64,000 bases of DNA from Isoetes taiwanensis (GCA_021234155.1 JAJEKV010000093.1:3690867-3754866); one strand, 5' to 3'; positions 1-13,260 are shown, counted from the stretch's first letter. Translations and numbers: made by a program. The notes: generated by a model from the sequence alone, not told the origin.

Positions 1-297
1 TCTTTGATTATCTTGGCCCAAAGGATGAACACATTGAAGATCAATGACTTTTGGCTATTCAATGGAATTTGAGATCCAGGAACTATCAAGTATGGCTCAT
101 GGAAAAGCCGAGGGGCGATGGGCCCCCACGAATTTTATGAACACTTTTGGCGCATAATGAAGAGAAGACATCATCACATTTATCTGGGGGTGCTTGGCGG
201 GTTGAAAAACTACATCCAAACAATTAATCTTTGGCTTAATTGCATTAATTCCAAAAGTTGACAAGCCTACCACCTTCTCGATTGGAGGCCAATATCA

Positions 298-651
298 TTG
301 ACAAATGTAACATACAAAATATTGGCGTTATCAGGGTTTCTTTCAGGGAGAAGCATACTAGATAATTTTATTGGTGCATATGAGGGCTTGCATTGGAATG
401 GGATAACCAATCAGGGATGTGTGCTTCTTAAACTGGACTTTAGAAGGGCCTATGACACTATTGACTGGAAATTTCTTTATAGAGCCATGTCCCAGTTAGG
501 TTTCTCAGAGCAAGTGGTGAAAAAAATTGCTGGTTTCAATGTTACAGGATGCTCAACTGTTCTGGTTAATGGTTCCCCCTCTTCTTTTTTTGAACGTAAA
601 AGAGGGGTCAGGCAGGGATGCCCTTTGGCTCCCTACAATTTTCGGGAATAA
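298..651 (+). pseudogene. LINE reverse transcriptase palm, N-terminal part
   Basis: This open segment carries LINE RT motifs: FLSGRSILDNF, then LDFRRAYDTIDW, which holds the first catalytic aspartate, and RGVRQGCPLAPYNF near its end. The conserved motif continues poorly after codon 112, where a frameshift ends the ORF. It is continuous in function with the YADD segment at 724-1239. It is a fragment of an inactive ORF2, not an independent gene. Confidence 0.9.
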
Positions 652-723
652 TTCTTTGAAATGGTAACCAGAATTATTATGAAATTGTAGCAAAATGACA
701 AAATTAGTTGCCTCAAGCTCCCA

Positions 724-1239
724 ATGAGTGACACTCTGTCAGTAATGCAGTATGCTGATGACACATTTGTGTTTTTAAAAAAGCAGGGGGATTGTATTCA
801 GAATTTTCTTGTTGCTATGGATCTGTTTGGGAAAGCATCAGGGGTGGTATTGAACATGGATAAATGTGCAATCATCTCTGATAGCTCAGATGATCATATT
901 GAAGGGATTAAAGTATGTGGACTTGGATCTGCTACCAAATTATTGGGCTTGCCTTTAGCCCTTAAAATGAGTTTGCATGGCCTGTGGGAACCAATAGTGA
1001 CCAAAATCAAGAAAAAGCTTCAAATGTACCCCAAGTCATTATCTCTGGCAGGGAGAGTAGAAATAATTAATGGTGTCATTGCCAGTTCTCATGTTTATTT
1101 TTCATCAGCTATAATTGCAGACAGGAAAACTTACCAGGAACTGGAAGTTATTATGAAGGAATTTATCTGGCAAGGTGCACATATGGTTGGGTGGAAACAT
1201 CTAACTCTTCCTAGGAAAAAAAGGAGGTTTGGGGTGTAA
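724..1239 (+). pseudogene. LINE reverse transcriptase, YADD block and thumb
   Basis: The segment contains QYADDTFVF, the catalytic aspartate pair of LINE reverse transcriptases. The usual downstream elements follow: a KASGVVLNMDKC-type motif, a KLLGLPL motif, SLAGRVEIINGVIASSHVYFSSA, and the FIWQGAHMVGWKHLTLPRK connection motif. All are standard for plant L1-like ORF2. The stop at its end and the frame change to the preceding palm block show decay. Confidence 0.9.
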
Positions 1240-2169
1240 AGATTTGTTTCTCCAGCTCGGGTTTTGTGAGAAAAATTGGTCAGGAGATCTCTAGTCTCAA
1301 CATCAAAGTCTCCCCGCTCTTCTCTTTACTAAATATTGGATTGAGAAAAGCTCTTTAGTGGGTAGTCCATCTATCCCTCATCATTTACCGATTCAAAAGA
1401 TTCTATCAGACTTTAATTCTAGTCCGGGTACATCCATTTGTTATGAGAAGAATTATCCAAGCACGGAATAGAGTGTTTGTATGTTTCAAAGGCCCATCCA
1501 ATTGAAAATGTTTTTGAAGATTTTAATTTTTTTACGGCACTGTGGTTTGGTTGATGAAGAGGATGGATGTTTGGCTCTCAAGCATCCAAGGAAGTATAAG
1601 GAGTGGAAACTTAAGGGTTTAGGCACAATTGGAAGTATGGGTAATGGTGAAGATTGGAAGACATGGCAAGAAATTTCCAATATAGTGCAAGACTCCATCT
1701 CTATGAAATATTTATAAGATCTTAATTGACACCATAAAAGGAAAGCAGAGTACAAATAAAGGACCATAATGGGCTATGGAGGGTAAAAGGGTATAGTGTG
1801 GGCAAAATTTATGCCTTCTTTTGTGTGATCATGGAACCAAAGTTTCCAACCAATGGGGGCTGCTTCTCGATTTGGAAGCCATTCGGGTTATAAGGAAAGG
1901 GTGGAAACTACAAAGGTGCAAAGAAGATTATTCTTTTTAGATGGCTTCTTACTTCAATAAAAGTCTCAAGTCCAATGCCTATAGGGCAAAAGTATAATGA
2001 TCGGATCTCGACATGAGGATGTCCTCTAGGTTGTGGCCAAGCCGAGTCTTCTAGCCACATCTTTATTTGTCCTTGGCTGACCCCTTTCCGGACTTGGATA
2101 GGCACTCACATAGGTTCTATTCCCTCATGAACATGATCTATTTGACTTTCTTGCAAATGGTTCCCCTTT

Positions 2170-2769
2170 GTGGATACCATTAGAACACTATGTTTGTGGA
2201 TAGTTTGGAAAACAGAAAATAATATGGCTATTAATCATCATCCTCCAGATCTGAGTTTCCTCAAGACAACTCTTCAATTAGAGTTGGCAGATGCAGCTAT
2301 GGCTCACAGATTGAGCAAGGGGTCTAATTATGATAAAAGTTGGGATGTTTTGGGCTCCTTTCAAGGGTTCTATGCATTCTTCTCTTCTTATTTTAATAAC
2401 CTTTTCGATGTTGATGGCGGACTACGGTCAAGAAGCACCATGAAGGTGGCCATGTGAGGGAGGCCACGGAAGGCCGAAGCCTATGTCTCACCCGAAGGTT
2501 TGGAAGCACTCCTGCAGGTCAAGACTGAAACTATCATGATCCGGAACCTCTGGCGAGTTTTGATGGACGAGGATATTTGGCAGTTCAAGCAGGAGCTCAA
2601 ACCATATTTTGAAGAGAAATTTGGCATCTGTGAAGGGGCGAGAGAATCGTGGATTCTTCACATTCTGGATGCCTCTGCATATGGAGCGGTTGAACTAGGT
2701 TATCTGCTCTTCAAATACACAGATCATGCCTTTGCAATTATAACTCCGGCGGAGTTATTGGAAGAATGA
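2170..2769 (+). pseudogene. LINE ORF2 C-terminal tail and adjoining unknown ORF
   Basis: 2170-2457 reads as the end of a plant LINE ORF2 (TLCLWIVWKTENNMAIN...). A stop at 2455-2457 is followed in the next frame by an 89-codon open stretch, 2500-2769, rich in acidic and aromatic residues (MDEDIWQFKQELKPYFEEKFG), that I do not recognise. It could be an extra C-terminal domain of this LINE lineage or an unrelated fragment. Its position between the LINE tail and the A-run favours the first. Confidence 0.45.
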
Positions 2770-3026
2770 GGCAACAACAAATAGTGCTCAAGCCCGGAAC
2801 CCAACCCTTCGGTGTTTTGCTTAAAACTATAATTCTGGTTATCTTGCTTTTTAATCCTTTAAACAAGTGTTTCCCTATATGAGAGTTTCACTCTGTTAAT
2901 TTTTGTATTACTATGTATTACATGTAATATAACATCAACGCCGTTTCTATAAAAAAAAAAAAACGTTAGGGATCGTGATGTCTATGATACCCCTCCCAAA
3001 AAAAAAAAAAAAGAAAAAGAAAGCAA

Positions 3027-3640
3027 GTGTTGCACAATGTGATATTTTGTATATGCTTCAACACATATGGAGGAATTCAAATTCTGTTCCCGGCTCTGAT
3101 AAACCGAATAAGCGAAGCAGGAGAAGATCTGCAGAAAAAACTAAGGGAAGAAATCATATCTGCGGTGGAAGCAAATGGAGGAAAAATTGATCCGGGCACT
3201 CTAGAAAAAATGCCACTACTGTAGTCGACAGTTTACGAGACACTAAGGATTGAGCTGCCAGTGAAATGGCAGTATGGAAGAGCCAGAAAAGACATAGTCA
3301 TAAGCTCTCACACCGCATCATTCAAGGTGAAAAAGGGTGAGATGCTTGCTGGCTTCCAGCCTTCTGTGACCACAGATCCTTTGGGCTTTGATAATCCACA
3401 CACTTTCATGGCAGACAGATTCTTGGGAGCTCAAGGGAACAATTTATTGCAGTATGTTTACTGGTCTAATGGCCTTGAGACTTTCTCCCCTTCTATCCAC
3501 AACAAGCGATTGTGCTAGTAAGGATTTTTGTTGTCATGATTGCTAGAATGTTTGTTGCACACTTAAGGTATGATTATTTCGGTTTGACCAGCCTCTTGTT
3601 AAGGGCTCCTCTACACTTATACCTTCATCAAGCTTCAAAG
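3027..3640 (+). pseudogene. CYP74 (allene oxide synthase/hydroperoxide lyase family) pseudogene, C-terminal half
   Basis: CYP74 P450s rearrange fatty-acid hydroperoxides to allene oxides, aldehydes or divinyl ethers in oxylipin synthesis. One frame from 3027 to 3518 gives the family's C-terminal half. It has the I-helix motif FNTYGG followed by ILFPALI, then EANGGKIDPGTLEKMPLL, the ExxR-region STVYETLRIELPV, QYGRARKDIVI, GEMLAGFQP, FMADRFLG and YVYWSNGLET. A TAG at 3222-3224 replaces one sense codon. At the haem-binding stretch (NKR...C, around 3503-3516) extra T residues shift the frame, and the tail continues near 3519-3590 as FVVMIARMFVAHL. The N-terminal half is absent and an A/G-rich run sits at the 5' edge, next to the LINE end. 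It is not functional unless the stop and shifts are errors. Confidence 0.9.
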
Positions 3641-3721
3641 AGCCCTTCATTGTATTTAAAAGGAGCCTTTGATTGCGTTTCTTCGTCTGTGATAAAAAAT
3701 ACATTTCTATTCTATTCTATT

Positions 3722-3960
3722 TACCTTTCATTACCATTGTTTGCAAGTATTCTTTTTGCATATCCTCCTATGCTTTGCAATTATTAATTCTTTATGAGTT
3801 TTGGGGTCCATAGTCCACCTTGAAGGATCCAATACATAAGATTGAAAGCTTGGGAATAATGACAAATGGGTCGCTCTGTTTGTTTATCCTACTGACCAAA
3901 CTTGTTTTATTTACCCACTATTTAATATATTTTCAATTCTTTGGTCTTAAATCATTTTGC
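3722..3960 (+). repeat. Duplicated CYP74 3' flank, copy 1
   Basis: The sequence downstream of the CYP74 fragment is similar over about 200 bp to 5505-5720. Shared landmarks are TTTCATTAC...GTATTCTTTT, ...TTTATGAG...GTCCACCTTGAAG and GACAAATG...CTGACCA. This suggests that a second, now eroded, CYP74 copy or its flank once lay around 5.3-5.7 kb. Confidence 0.5.
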
Positions 3961-5505
3961 TCGAACTTGGAATCCTTCAAATTTATATGTATAAATTAGA
4001 AGAGAGTGGAAAAATAATACATCACTTTTAAAATTTCACAAAGATATGATGTTCTATTTTATACATTTGTTGTTTGTTGAAGGGAGCCACATAATAAGAG
4101 TTGTACTCACCCACTTGACAAGGGTCAAAAATAGGGGGTTCCTCTCTAGAATATCCGATTAAAGTTGGAAATATCCGATTTGCAAAAAAGTAGATACAAG
4201 GCAAATCTCCCATCGAAATTTCATAAAAATAGTGTTAAATTTGACAAATTAGAGGTATTTTTCTCAAAAATCCCGCAAGCATAAATATAAGGTGGCATTT
4301 TTTTGGTTAGTGCAAAATCTAAATTCTAGGCACTGCTGGCACTTGATTTAAAGCGCATGAAAGCCGGACCAAAAGTTTAACCACTTTCGGATATAACCAG
4401 AGGGTGCCATGATGGATTATTATATACATTCTACTTAAGGGCTCATGTTCAAATTCTATCCAAAAGGCTTTGGACAGTGAACATGGTAGGACCCAAAAAA
4501 AGCTTGGTGTATCTTAGGAACTATTGGGATCATTTGATATGAATAATATGGAGTCCATTCAACATGCCTTGCTTACATGTAAACATTTATGTGCTAGGTA
4601 ATTGGAAGGATTGAGGGGTTTCTGGCACAGAAAACCGTGAGACGCCCGCCCGGAGCTTTAACGGCGGTGGCGCTGCCGGTTTACCGCCCGGAAACCACGA
4701 AATCCGGCCCGGCTACCAAAGCGTGAACCGGCGTTTGGCAAAATTTCGGCCATGTTTTTCCTGTGATTCTTGCTCCAATGTGTTTCAATACTTTCAATCT
4801 ACCTCAAGCGCAACCCATCCCAAGCGCCATTATTTCATTAAGAGGATTTGAAGGTCCTAGATGTCATTAGATTGCATTGAACATGTCTTAGATGCCCTCG
4901 CTTGTTTCTACTGGGCCGTTTGCTCCGCCCCGCTTCTTCCAAGGCTCAAGACCTTGCTATTTGATCTGCCCTTACTTGTTGAAGCTCTAAAGGCTACGAC
5001 CCGACGGCGACATTCGAGGCTATGGTAGGAAGCTCTCCCCTGCACAAACCTCTGCACAAACACGGAATGGCGGCGGAGTAAAAAAGCGATCGCGAAAAGA
5101 GAGCGAAACGGCGGAGTAGAAAAAAAGAGTAGAAAACGACCGAATTGGTGTGAAATGAGAAGCTGGAATAAACGATCTGGGAATAGTTCATACAAAAACA
5201 TGGCTGGAAGCTATGGCGGTGTGCAGCGGGCGCCACCAAGAACTTCATAAATGCCAAATTACCTATAAGAAACAAACATGGAAACTTCGAGGAATTTCGC
5301 CAAAGCGGCGGTTTACATTTTCTTTTTATGGATGTCGCAGATTACCAAAGATTGAAGCGCATACTAGCCATATGATCAAGTGCTCTTGAAAGCAACTCTC
5401 ATCCCAGAAGATTATCTTGATAATCCTCTAGAAGCTTATCGTAATGGATAATTATGTTTCGACATGATTTTGCATGACGTAGAAATCACGTCCTCTTTAT
5501 CATTT
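3960..5505. other. No gene seen; C/G-rich patch at 4630-4760
   Basis: No coding or structural RNA signal was recognised. The only contrast is a CG-dense block (about 4630-4760 and 4900-5130) in otherwise AT-rich DNA. Its open frames on the - strand (4908-5275) are low-complexity and overlap each other. Confidence 0.5.
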
Positions 5506-5720
5506 CCCTTTCATTACTGTTGTTGGAAGTATTCTTTTGCATAGGCTTGCTAAAATTTGCAGATTATAAGCCTTTTTATGAGGTTAGGGAGTCACCTTGA
5601 AGAACTCACTACATAGACTGGAAAGTATGGCGTTAAAGACAAATGCCTTCACTGTGTTTGTCCCAGTGACCACGCTTTGTTATATTTAATTTCCTTGTGT
5701 TTAGATCGTTTTGTTGGAAT
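5505..5720 (+). repeat. Duplicated CYP74 3' flank, copy 2
   Basis: Diverged relative of 3722-3960 in the same orientation. No CYP74 coding sequence could be read immediately upstream. Either only the flank was duplicated or the coding part has decayed beyond recognition. Confidence 0.45.
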
Positions 5721-5889
5721 TTCTCTATACTCCTGCCTGCTCTCAATTTGGGAGCCTCCAAAGAAGAAAGTAGAAATCAATACATCTCCTTTAAAAGGTC
5801 CCAGAGATATTGAAATACGTCGTGAACCACGTGATGAGAAGATGTGTGCTCGAAACCTACAATATCCAAATAGAAATACAACATAGGCT

Positions 5890-8800
5890 AAAATTGAATT
5901 GTATCGTCCATGATGACCAGATGGCCTATGGGGCCCAAATAAACAAAGAACAACCTGGAGAATGAGTGATGAAAAGAGGGTTAGTCCATCTTACCTATAA
6001 AGTATCAATGTATTCCCTAGCTTACAGTCAGCTACTAGCTAGATAAAGAGTTTGGATAATAAGTCTCGGGGCTTTTCCTAAAGATAAGAGTGCTCACTTA
6101 CTGGTTGGCAAATTACATGCATTAAAACTAGGGTTCCGCTTCGATTCGCCCCTCTCCCAAAGCCTTGTGAGGACAAGATCAATTTGAATGTTAATGGTGA
6201 GATTTGGAGTTTGGGGACCACATAAGCCCATAGCAAAGCCCGTAATACCATCTCCACTAATCGAGGGGCTCATCAAGCCATACTAGTGGAGGTGGCCACC
6301 TGTAGTGACCCAAGCCCGAGTCATGACCTAAGTGCATGAGCAAAACCATAGATTGATGCCATTAAAACTAAAGCTTGGAAATAAAGGGATGGAGGTGAGG
6401 ATTTTCCTTCCAACTACTCCACGTCGGGGAGAGACCCTCAACCTTGCCCTTCGTGGAATACCCAAGCGATTGTACCCGAGTCCACGCCCGATCTTTGGGT
6501 TGAACTAGATCACGCCCCATGCATTATACTCACTTCGTGACAATCCTTCTATTGGTTCATGAAGATCGCGGGTGGGTGAACAAGGTTCAAGGTGCGTAGA
6601 TTAGGAGCATACTAATAAATGTATACTAATCTTACAGGCCAAGATTGTTACTACAAGAGGTAGTTCCTTTCCATGTTATGCAATGAGTGCAAGGTTAGCG
6701 GCGGATCATCCATCATACATAGAATGCAACATAATAACAAGATCATACATCAAGATCAAAGAACATATCACATATCCAAAAATAGAACATACTAAGATCG
6801 TAAAAGCATCGAGGGTAAAGGTGCGGACTAACCGTGCGTCGTCCACAACGAAGAGCTTGAAGGTCAAGAGGTAATGTCGTGGCGAGGTCCAATGTGAATG
6901 CGCTAGAATCAAGGCGTGTGACTTCGAGGTAGAAGGAGCCAAAGGTGAAAGTAAACTGGGAGTATTTATAGTGAGGGGTCAAACATTAAATGTGACTTTC
7001 ATGTTAAAAGCGTGAACATGTAACATTCTAGGGAATGGTCCTTATGCACAAATATCAACATTACAACAACACTACAAAGCTTAAAAGGGCGACAAAACCA
7101 AAACAAGCAATAGTAAACCAACCCACGAACCCCTAGGCGACAACGCATCATACATCCAAGCAACACAGGCCAATAGAACAAAAACCAGAAAAGCAACCAA
7201 AGAGTACTATCGCCGAACCTAACATGACCCCGCAGAAACTAGACATCAAAGGGGCGACAAAGCAAAACAAGGACCGACTCTAGACCCCAAACACCAACGA
7301 AAAAGGCGCTTTGAAACAACAAAGAAAAAAGGAAGAGGGAGGAAGGGACCAATCTATGCACAAGAACTTTTGTTATGAATGTTTAATAAAATATGCACCA
7401 AGGACACTTGATTATAATGTTTTTAGCACGAGGTTTAATGTTTGTAATATAAGGGGCACAAATGACCTATGTGTGGTGTCAAACAACAAAGGGAAAGATG
7501 AGGCAAGAACTTCGGTGGCCAAACTTAACAGAAACATAACCATGCACATGGTTCGACCTATGTAAGGACCTTTTATGATTAATGTTTAATAAATCATGCA
7601 CAAGATCCTTTGTTATAATGTTTTAGAACCCGTGATTTAAGGTTTATAACATAAGGGGCATAAGCGACCTATGCATGGCGTCAAACAACAAAGGAAAGAC
7701 GAGGCAAGGACTAGACCCGACCAAACTCAACATAACAAATAAGACCGGGACGGAACCAAACCAGCCTTGAGCACAACCTCTAAGAAACACCATAATTCGA
7801 CCTAAAACAATACAAACATAAAGCTACAACTTTTAAATCTAGAATTAAGGGATATCGAGTCGGAAACCCCATGCAATTTATAGCCCAAAAATTTGGGGGA
7901 AACCGGAACCCAAGTAACCCCAGAAAAAGCAAATCAGCCACAGTCATCCTCCGGACGAATCAATCGGCCCGACCTCCGATCGATCTGCCCAGATAGCCAA
8001 TCCCATGCCGATTTTTCAATTGGGTGATGCTAGGGCGTCGGATGGAACTAGATCTGGTCGGCGGGGGGCTGATGAAAAAAAGAAAACAAGACAAAAAAGA
8101 GGTTATAGGCTGGCTAGGCACGTGGCGAAAGAGCATGATCTTTGGGAAAAAAACATATCATAAGCGAAGGTGAGAAAGCGGCGACCACAAACATGCACAT
8201 CCGAAGCAAAAAAGCATCTTTGGGAAAAAAACATATTTTAACCTGTGGCGGAAGGCGAGGCGACCACCAACATGCACAGCGAGAGGAACAGAGCAAGTAA
8301 GATTTCACTTTCATTCAGATCCGCTTTTCATTAAGCACCATCGATTCCATGAGGAAGCAGATCATAACTTGAGCCCAATCCACGACCACAACCAAGGGAC
8401 CAAGACTGTCAGTGAGTCGAAACCTCTCGGTCGAAATTAAAATGATCAATCACAACAAACCGGAGAAGCAAAGGCGCAAAATTGAGTAGAAGAAATCGGC
8501 GGGGCCACAATACTAACAACACAAATCCAAAGAACGTCCACGGATGAATGCAAGCACCACCGAGGAGAGGATATCATTGGAAAAGCATCTGAGATCAAAA
8601 AGCAAAAAGATCTAGAAACGGAATTAGCATCAAAGGTGAGAGCCACAAATGCGGCGGCACCACGAGAGGATATCATTGGAAAAGCATGTTGAGATCAAAA
8701 GCAAAAGATCTAGAACGGAATTAGATTCAAAGGTGAGAGCCAAGCCATGACACAATTATGTTGCGGGACCCGGATCCTCGGTAGCACCATCGATCCTAAA

Positions 8801-9234
8801 GCGCAAGTGCCCCCTGACCAATCCATCCTATGCATAATCAAGAGCGACACCCGGTGTAGAAATTAATGTATGGAAACTCCAGGTACAACAATAAGATTCG
8901 GCTCGGAGGAAACTTGGATGAGGAATGCAGGAAGACACAAGGCTTTTATGGGAGAAAAGGCCAAAGAAAGCCTGCGCTATAGCAGGCTTGTGCCAAAGAA
9001 AGCTTGGATTCAAAAGCAGAGCTGGCGCCAAAACTGGCGTCCCTTTCCCTAGAATGATGGTTCTCTTCTATATAAGAAGAGAACCATTGCATTGTTGTGC
9101 CTTTAGGTGTAACCAATGATGACTTTAAGGTGTGATATATCGTGAAAATGCTATATTTCACTAATTTTATACATCTAAATTCGATGGTTTAGTAGGATGC
9201 GTTACTTCAAAAGATTTATAAAATTGCCAAAATT
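5890..9234. other. No gene seen; locally duplicated repeat DNA
   Basis: Contains three local duplications: about 7370-7530 with 7570-7715 (ending GTCAAACAACAAAG...GAGGCAAG), 8115-8180 with 8215-8280 (CTTTGGGAAAAAAACATAT), and 8569-8652 with 8660-8742 (GAGAGGATATCATTGG). The open frames are short and unmatched. No gene is supported. Confidence 0.5.
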
Positions 9235-9549
9235 TGATAGGCATATTCACCCCTTATTCCTTAATCTACACCGCACACAAAATTCCTCGTTTGTGGGGTA
9301 TGGATGTATAAAAATTGTGATACTGTATAAGAAAATTTGCAAAATACTATAAGATTTCAGGCAATATACTATATGATGTTAATTTTGTACATGCAAAACA
9401 TAATTATAAGGGCTCTCGCTGCCCTACGTCACCCCTCGTGTGAATATGCACCCAAACAAAAGGGGGTGTAAGGGGGAATCTAATTTTAATGCGTGTAATG
9501 TAATGGTTTGTGTTATAGGTTAAAAAAAATTTTTGCCCCTTCGGGGCAA
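9235..9549 (+). mobile_element. Partial foldback element, family F (copy 1)
   Basis: 9410-9518 matches the right arm of the foldback elements at 24156-24613 and 37743-38341 (GGCTCTCGCTGCCCTACG...GTGTGAATATGCACCCAAAC). 9235-9409 matches their interior (GGCATATTCACCCCTTATTC, ATACTATAAGATTTCA). The left arm is missing. At the right edge an A-run precedes a perfect hairpin, TTGCCCC-TTC-GGGGCAA (9533-9549). A similar but different hairpin borders copy 2. Confidence 0.75.
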
Positions 9550-9618
9550 TGAAAATTGTGCATGAATGTTGTGTACATCGCTATAGGTTCTTGTGCCTAA
9601 GACAGTGTGCCCTTGAAG

Positions 9619-9762
9619 ACCACTTACAGTTGCGCTGCAAAAATTTCTATAATATACATTTGTAATAAGCAAGTAGGCCAAAAAAATTATACCACTTACA
9701 GTTGCGCTGCAAAAATTTCTATAATATATATTTGTAATAAGCAAGTAGGCCAAAAAAATTAT
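9619..9762 (+). repeat. Tandem duplication, 72-bp unit x2
   Basis: The unit beginning ACCACTTACAGTTGCGCTGC and ending CCAAAAAAATTAT occurs twice, back to back (9619-9690, 9691-9762), with one mismatch. The first unit abuts the end of the partial foldback element. Function unknown. Confidence 0.95.
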
Positions 9763-9764
9763 AT

Positions 9765-12310
9765 CATTATGAGAGTCTCCATTCTACATATTGGAATACA
9801 AAAGGAAACTCTACAATTTTGATGAAAAAAATAATGCTAAAGAGAATGCATTTATGATGTAAACCACTTACAATATCCCTAGGTAGTAGAATTCCATATG
9901 CTAGACATGTTAGAACATGTGTTTAGGAAATGGAGCCATGAAGGATGTCACTGTTTGTTTAAGTCACTAGTCAAATCACAATGATACTTTTGTAAGTACA
10001 TGTATTGCCAATATATGGTAGCAAGATTGGCCCATCAAAAGTGCATCACCTCTTAGTAAAAACATAAACACAAGAGTGAGTTTGAAGAAAGGCCAAAAAA
10101 TGAAAGACCCGGATCATGGTTACCGGCAAATATAAAAAAGTTCTTCAAGTCGTTATCTTACATATTAAATATTCCATGCTTGTACGGTATTCCATTGTCA
10201 ATATTCCCAGGAATAATAATGTCCTTCCAAGTGTCAAATGCACTAGTATTTCGTTTGTCAATACGATCCCTGTAGTAAAACAAGTAGATGTAAGAAAAGT
10301 AGTGCCTATCTATATTCTTATATCAAGCAACAAAAACTACCTCTGGCGTGAGAAAAAATGATCTGTTCAGAAGAGTAGCCCAATCTCTAAATACCAGCTC
10401 CATTGCAAGTCCTCATCAAGAAATGCTGCAGTTGAGATATTATTTACAATGGGCAAAGCATGGACAATGTGAACTCTTGAACCCATCAAATGTAGCCTAT
10501 CTAAAATACCTAGGAAACACGAAAATATGATCACAAAGCCCTCAGGCCGAAAATAGGGCATTTGCTTGATAATATGAAAAGATGATATCAAATATGAGAT
10601 GAGAACTCAGATACATATAGCTGCTTAGAATAAACTCTCACCTGAATATACTTTTGGTTTATCTCCTTATCTGTAAGGCCGCCCTTTCATGCGGACACAT
10701 TTTACATAAAATTTTGGAACAAAGAAAACATGTGCTTCATGTTTACTCATTACACGGAACACAGATAGGCATTAGTTGATGAATTTTCACCTCAAGAAAA
10801 CCAATCGGAATAAGCATTAAGGCAGAGAACCCACCTCAGAAAAAGAAAAACTGCTGTACTGCCGGATTTGCGAGGCAAGGAAAGAAGATGTTATGATGGG
10901 AAAGCCTGCTGTTTACTTTTGATGGATACTCAAAGTTTGCTAACTCCTTTGTTGGGGAACATTATCCATTTTGAAGCTAATGAAACAAAAAAGTATGGAG
11001 AATCTGAAGCCTTTTCTCCTCTTAGAAGCTATCTAAGTTGCCAGCAAACTTGATAGAAGAGCCACCACTATATACAGTTTCGGTTGACCTGCCATTTGAT
11101 TCAACATAGGCGACTAACCGGGAGGCTTTCATCCCATAAAACAAAGGCCGAAATGTGCGTGCCACGAAATGTACCAAGCACTCACTTGCAGATTTTGAAA
11201 AGAAATATTGCTCCATGGATGGCCCCACACTTCTTTGCCATTGAATTACAATGGATGTGTGTGAAAAAAGTAACTAATCCATTCATGTTCTTCCAATCAA
11301 TGATCCATAGAAATGAAAGAACCGAGGATGGCAAGGGCATATAAGGCCGTGCTACCTGCTTTGCGCATCAATAACCTTCAAGGCAGAAGAAAAAAGGAAT
11401 AGAGCACATCCTTCGGCTCTGCTTCTTCGGCTCTGCATCTGGCTACACAAGTCAGAGGAAAGCGATCTGCCACAACCTTGCATGAATTCTTTGCTTTTTA
11501 AGGGTCAGTATGCGAGAATAGAGCCCATCCTTTGGCTCTCTGCTTCTTCGGACTCGCTTTCTGCTATGCTTCTTCGGCTCTGCATTCGGCTACACAAATC
11601 AAAGAAAAGCGACATGTATGCAAAGTTCCTTGGCCTTCTTGGGTCTTGCTTTAGTAAAGAAATTTTGCACGAAAATGAACCCTAAAATGCATTAGGTCGA
11701 GGCCTGCATGCTTCAGCTTTCGAAATTGATAGGTGAACCATTGGAAATTGGCATCAAAATCAACGCCAGCGTATGTGCACTCTAGATGTACCGATTAGTA
11801 CGTCTCATGGAATACCGTCATCAAATCATATAAAAACCTTAAGGAAAAAAGTATAAAAATACAAAAGAAATCCCCTGTTATTTTGCTACATATTTATACT
11901 AAATTCACCAAATTAATGGACATTCTGTAGTAGGAGATCTTAATTTTTGGTGAGAAATCTTAATTCTACTAAATTCGTTTCTATAAAAGAGTTTGAAAAA
12001 TAGACAACATCTATTGTTTAAAAGTAGACAAAGGATGATAAAGTCATCACTGAAGTGTAACATACCTTAATGGATACACTAGGTCCCGTTATGCCCCCGA
12101 CATGGGTGATATGGGTTACTACAGACATGGAGGATGTCAGCATGGGCACATGATACGCGCAAGGTGATGTAACTGTCCCGATTTGTACGTACAACACAAG
12201 GAATGTTACATGTATGTTCAAAGCCCATTAAGACATTAATGTATTGTTACATTTAAACCATTAGTGGGATTTTTAATCCCGTGATATCGTTCTTTGCTCT
12301 CTCTTTTGTT
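9765..12310. other. No gene seen
   Basis: Short unmatched open frames only, for example 10868-11053 and the - strand frame 11022-11228. A duplicated TTCGGCTCTGC-rich segment occurs at about 11400-11470 and 11515-11615. I see no family signature that would support a gene. Confidence 0.45.
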
Positions 12311-12366
12311 TGGGTCCCATAGGCCAATAGGTCTCCGTGGATGATTAAAAAATCTATTCTATTCCA
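12311..12366 (+). mobile_element. Retroposon 3' end with pentanucleotide tail (copy a)
   Basis: Carries the dispersed 3' module: GGTCCCATAGGCC, GGTCTCCGTGGA, a GATTAAAAAA run, then CTATTCTATTCC. The same module occurs at 19596-19645, 30594-30660 and, on the - strand, at 20901-20972. It resembles a SINE or LINE 3' end whose tail is a short tandem repeat and not poly(A). The 5' limit of this copy could not be fixed. Confidence 0.65.
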
Positions 12367-13260
12367 TTCATTAAGACTTGGGAATGTTACTGCATACGGT
12401 AGGACCCAAAAAGCTAGTATATCTCATGAACAAGTACCATTGGATATAAATAATATGGAGCCAATGCATACATGTCTTACTTGCATGTAATCATTTATAT
12501 CTTCATAAAGAAATACTGCTCCCAAAATTTGACCATAGATTTCTAATTTAGCAATTAAACCTAATTTACGTTAACAAGTACTCCAAAGCTTTTGGTCCTG
12601 CTGCTGTATCTCAACAAAGGATTTAATTTTATTTATTTTTTAAATCCGATGGAAGCCCTGATGACATAGGTTTTTTTTTGTTACCTTTTGCTGCGTTGCG
12701 TATAATAAAGTGGTATTTACACATTACCGGATGCAAGGCAAGGGTGATGACTGAGCCGGGAGGTGGCAAGTCCACTACCGAGTCTTGCTTGTAGTGATAC
12801 TTATATGATTGGAAAATTATAGTTTAAGAACTATTTTAACAAAATTCCTTTTACAATTGATGAATTAGCAAGCACTATTTAGAGAACAAATTGATTAAGG
12901 GTATAGTACCATTTACCTTTGTGTTTATTTCCCAATATCTAGCTCATTTAGCATAACCTCACTTGTTTCAAAGTATCTATAGTTCATGATCCTTATTTCC
13001 TATAGTAGACGCCTTAAATCTACCACAATAGAGTTTCCTATATGTACCAGTTTTCCTCAACTGCACTTGAGTATGCTCACAACTTAGATTGTAGAATAGA
13101 TAGAAAGTTTATATAGAAGAAAATATATGGCACAAGGTTCTTGTCCACTCATATGGATCTACTTTCAAAAGGTGTACACTATCCTTGGCTCGGATCTGCT
13201 TTGGTTTAATCTATTCGATCTCCGATCAATTGGTTAGGATTTTTATTAAGGCTTCAAACT
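12367..13260. other. No gene seen
   Basis: AT-rich sequence without recognisable coding or RNA features on either strand. Confidence 0.5.

Larger units (their letters stand above)
1..2970 (+). mobile_element. Decayed L1-type LINE, ORF2 remnant
   Basis: The order of recognisable ORF2 blocks on the + strand is that of plant L1-type LINEs. Around 225-300 is the pre-RT motif with LIALIPK followed by WRPISL in shifted frames. The RT palm follows at 298-651 (FLSGRS, LDFRRAYDTIDW, RGVRQGCPLAP) and the catalytic YADD box lies in 724-1239. Beyond this is a degraded zinc-knuckle region near 2030-2090 (CGQAESSSHIF) and the C-terminal tail near 2170-2457 (LWIVWKTENN). An A-run at 2951-2963 may be the poly(A) tail. 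Many stops and frameshifts make it inactive. The endonuclease half lies outside the window or is lost. Confidence 0.9.
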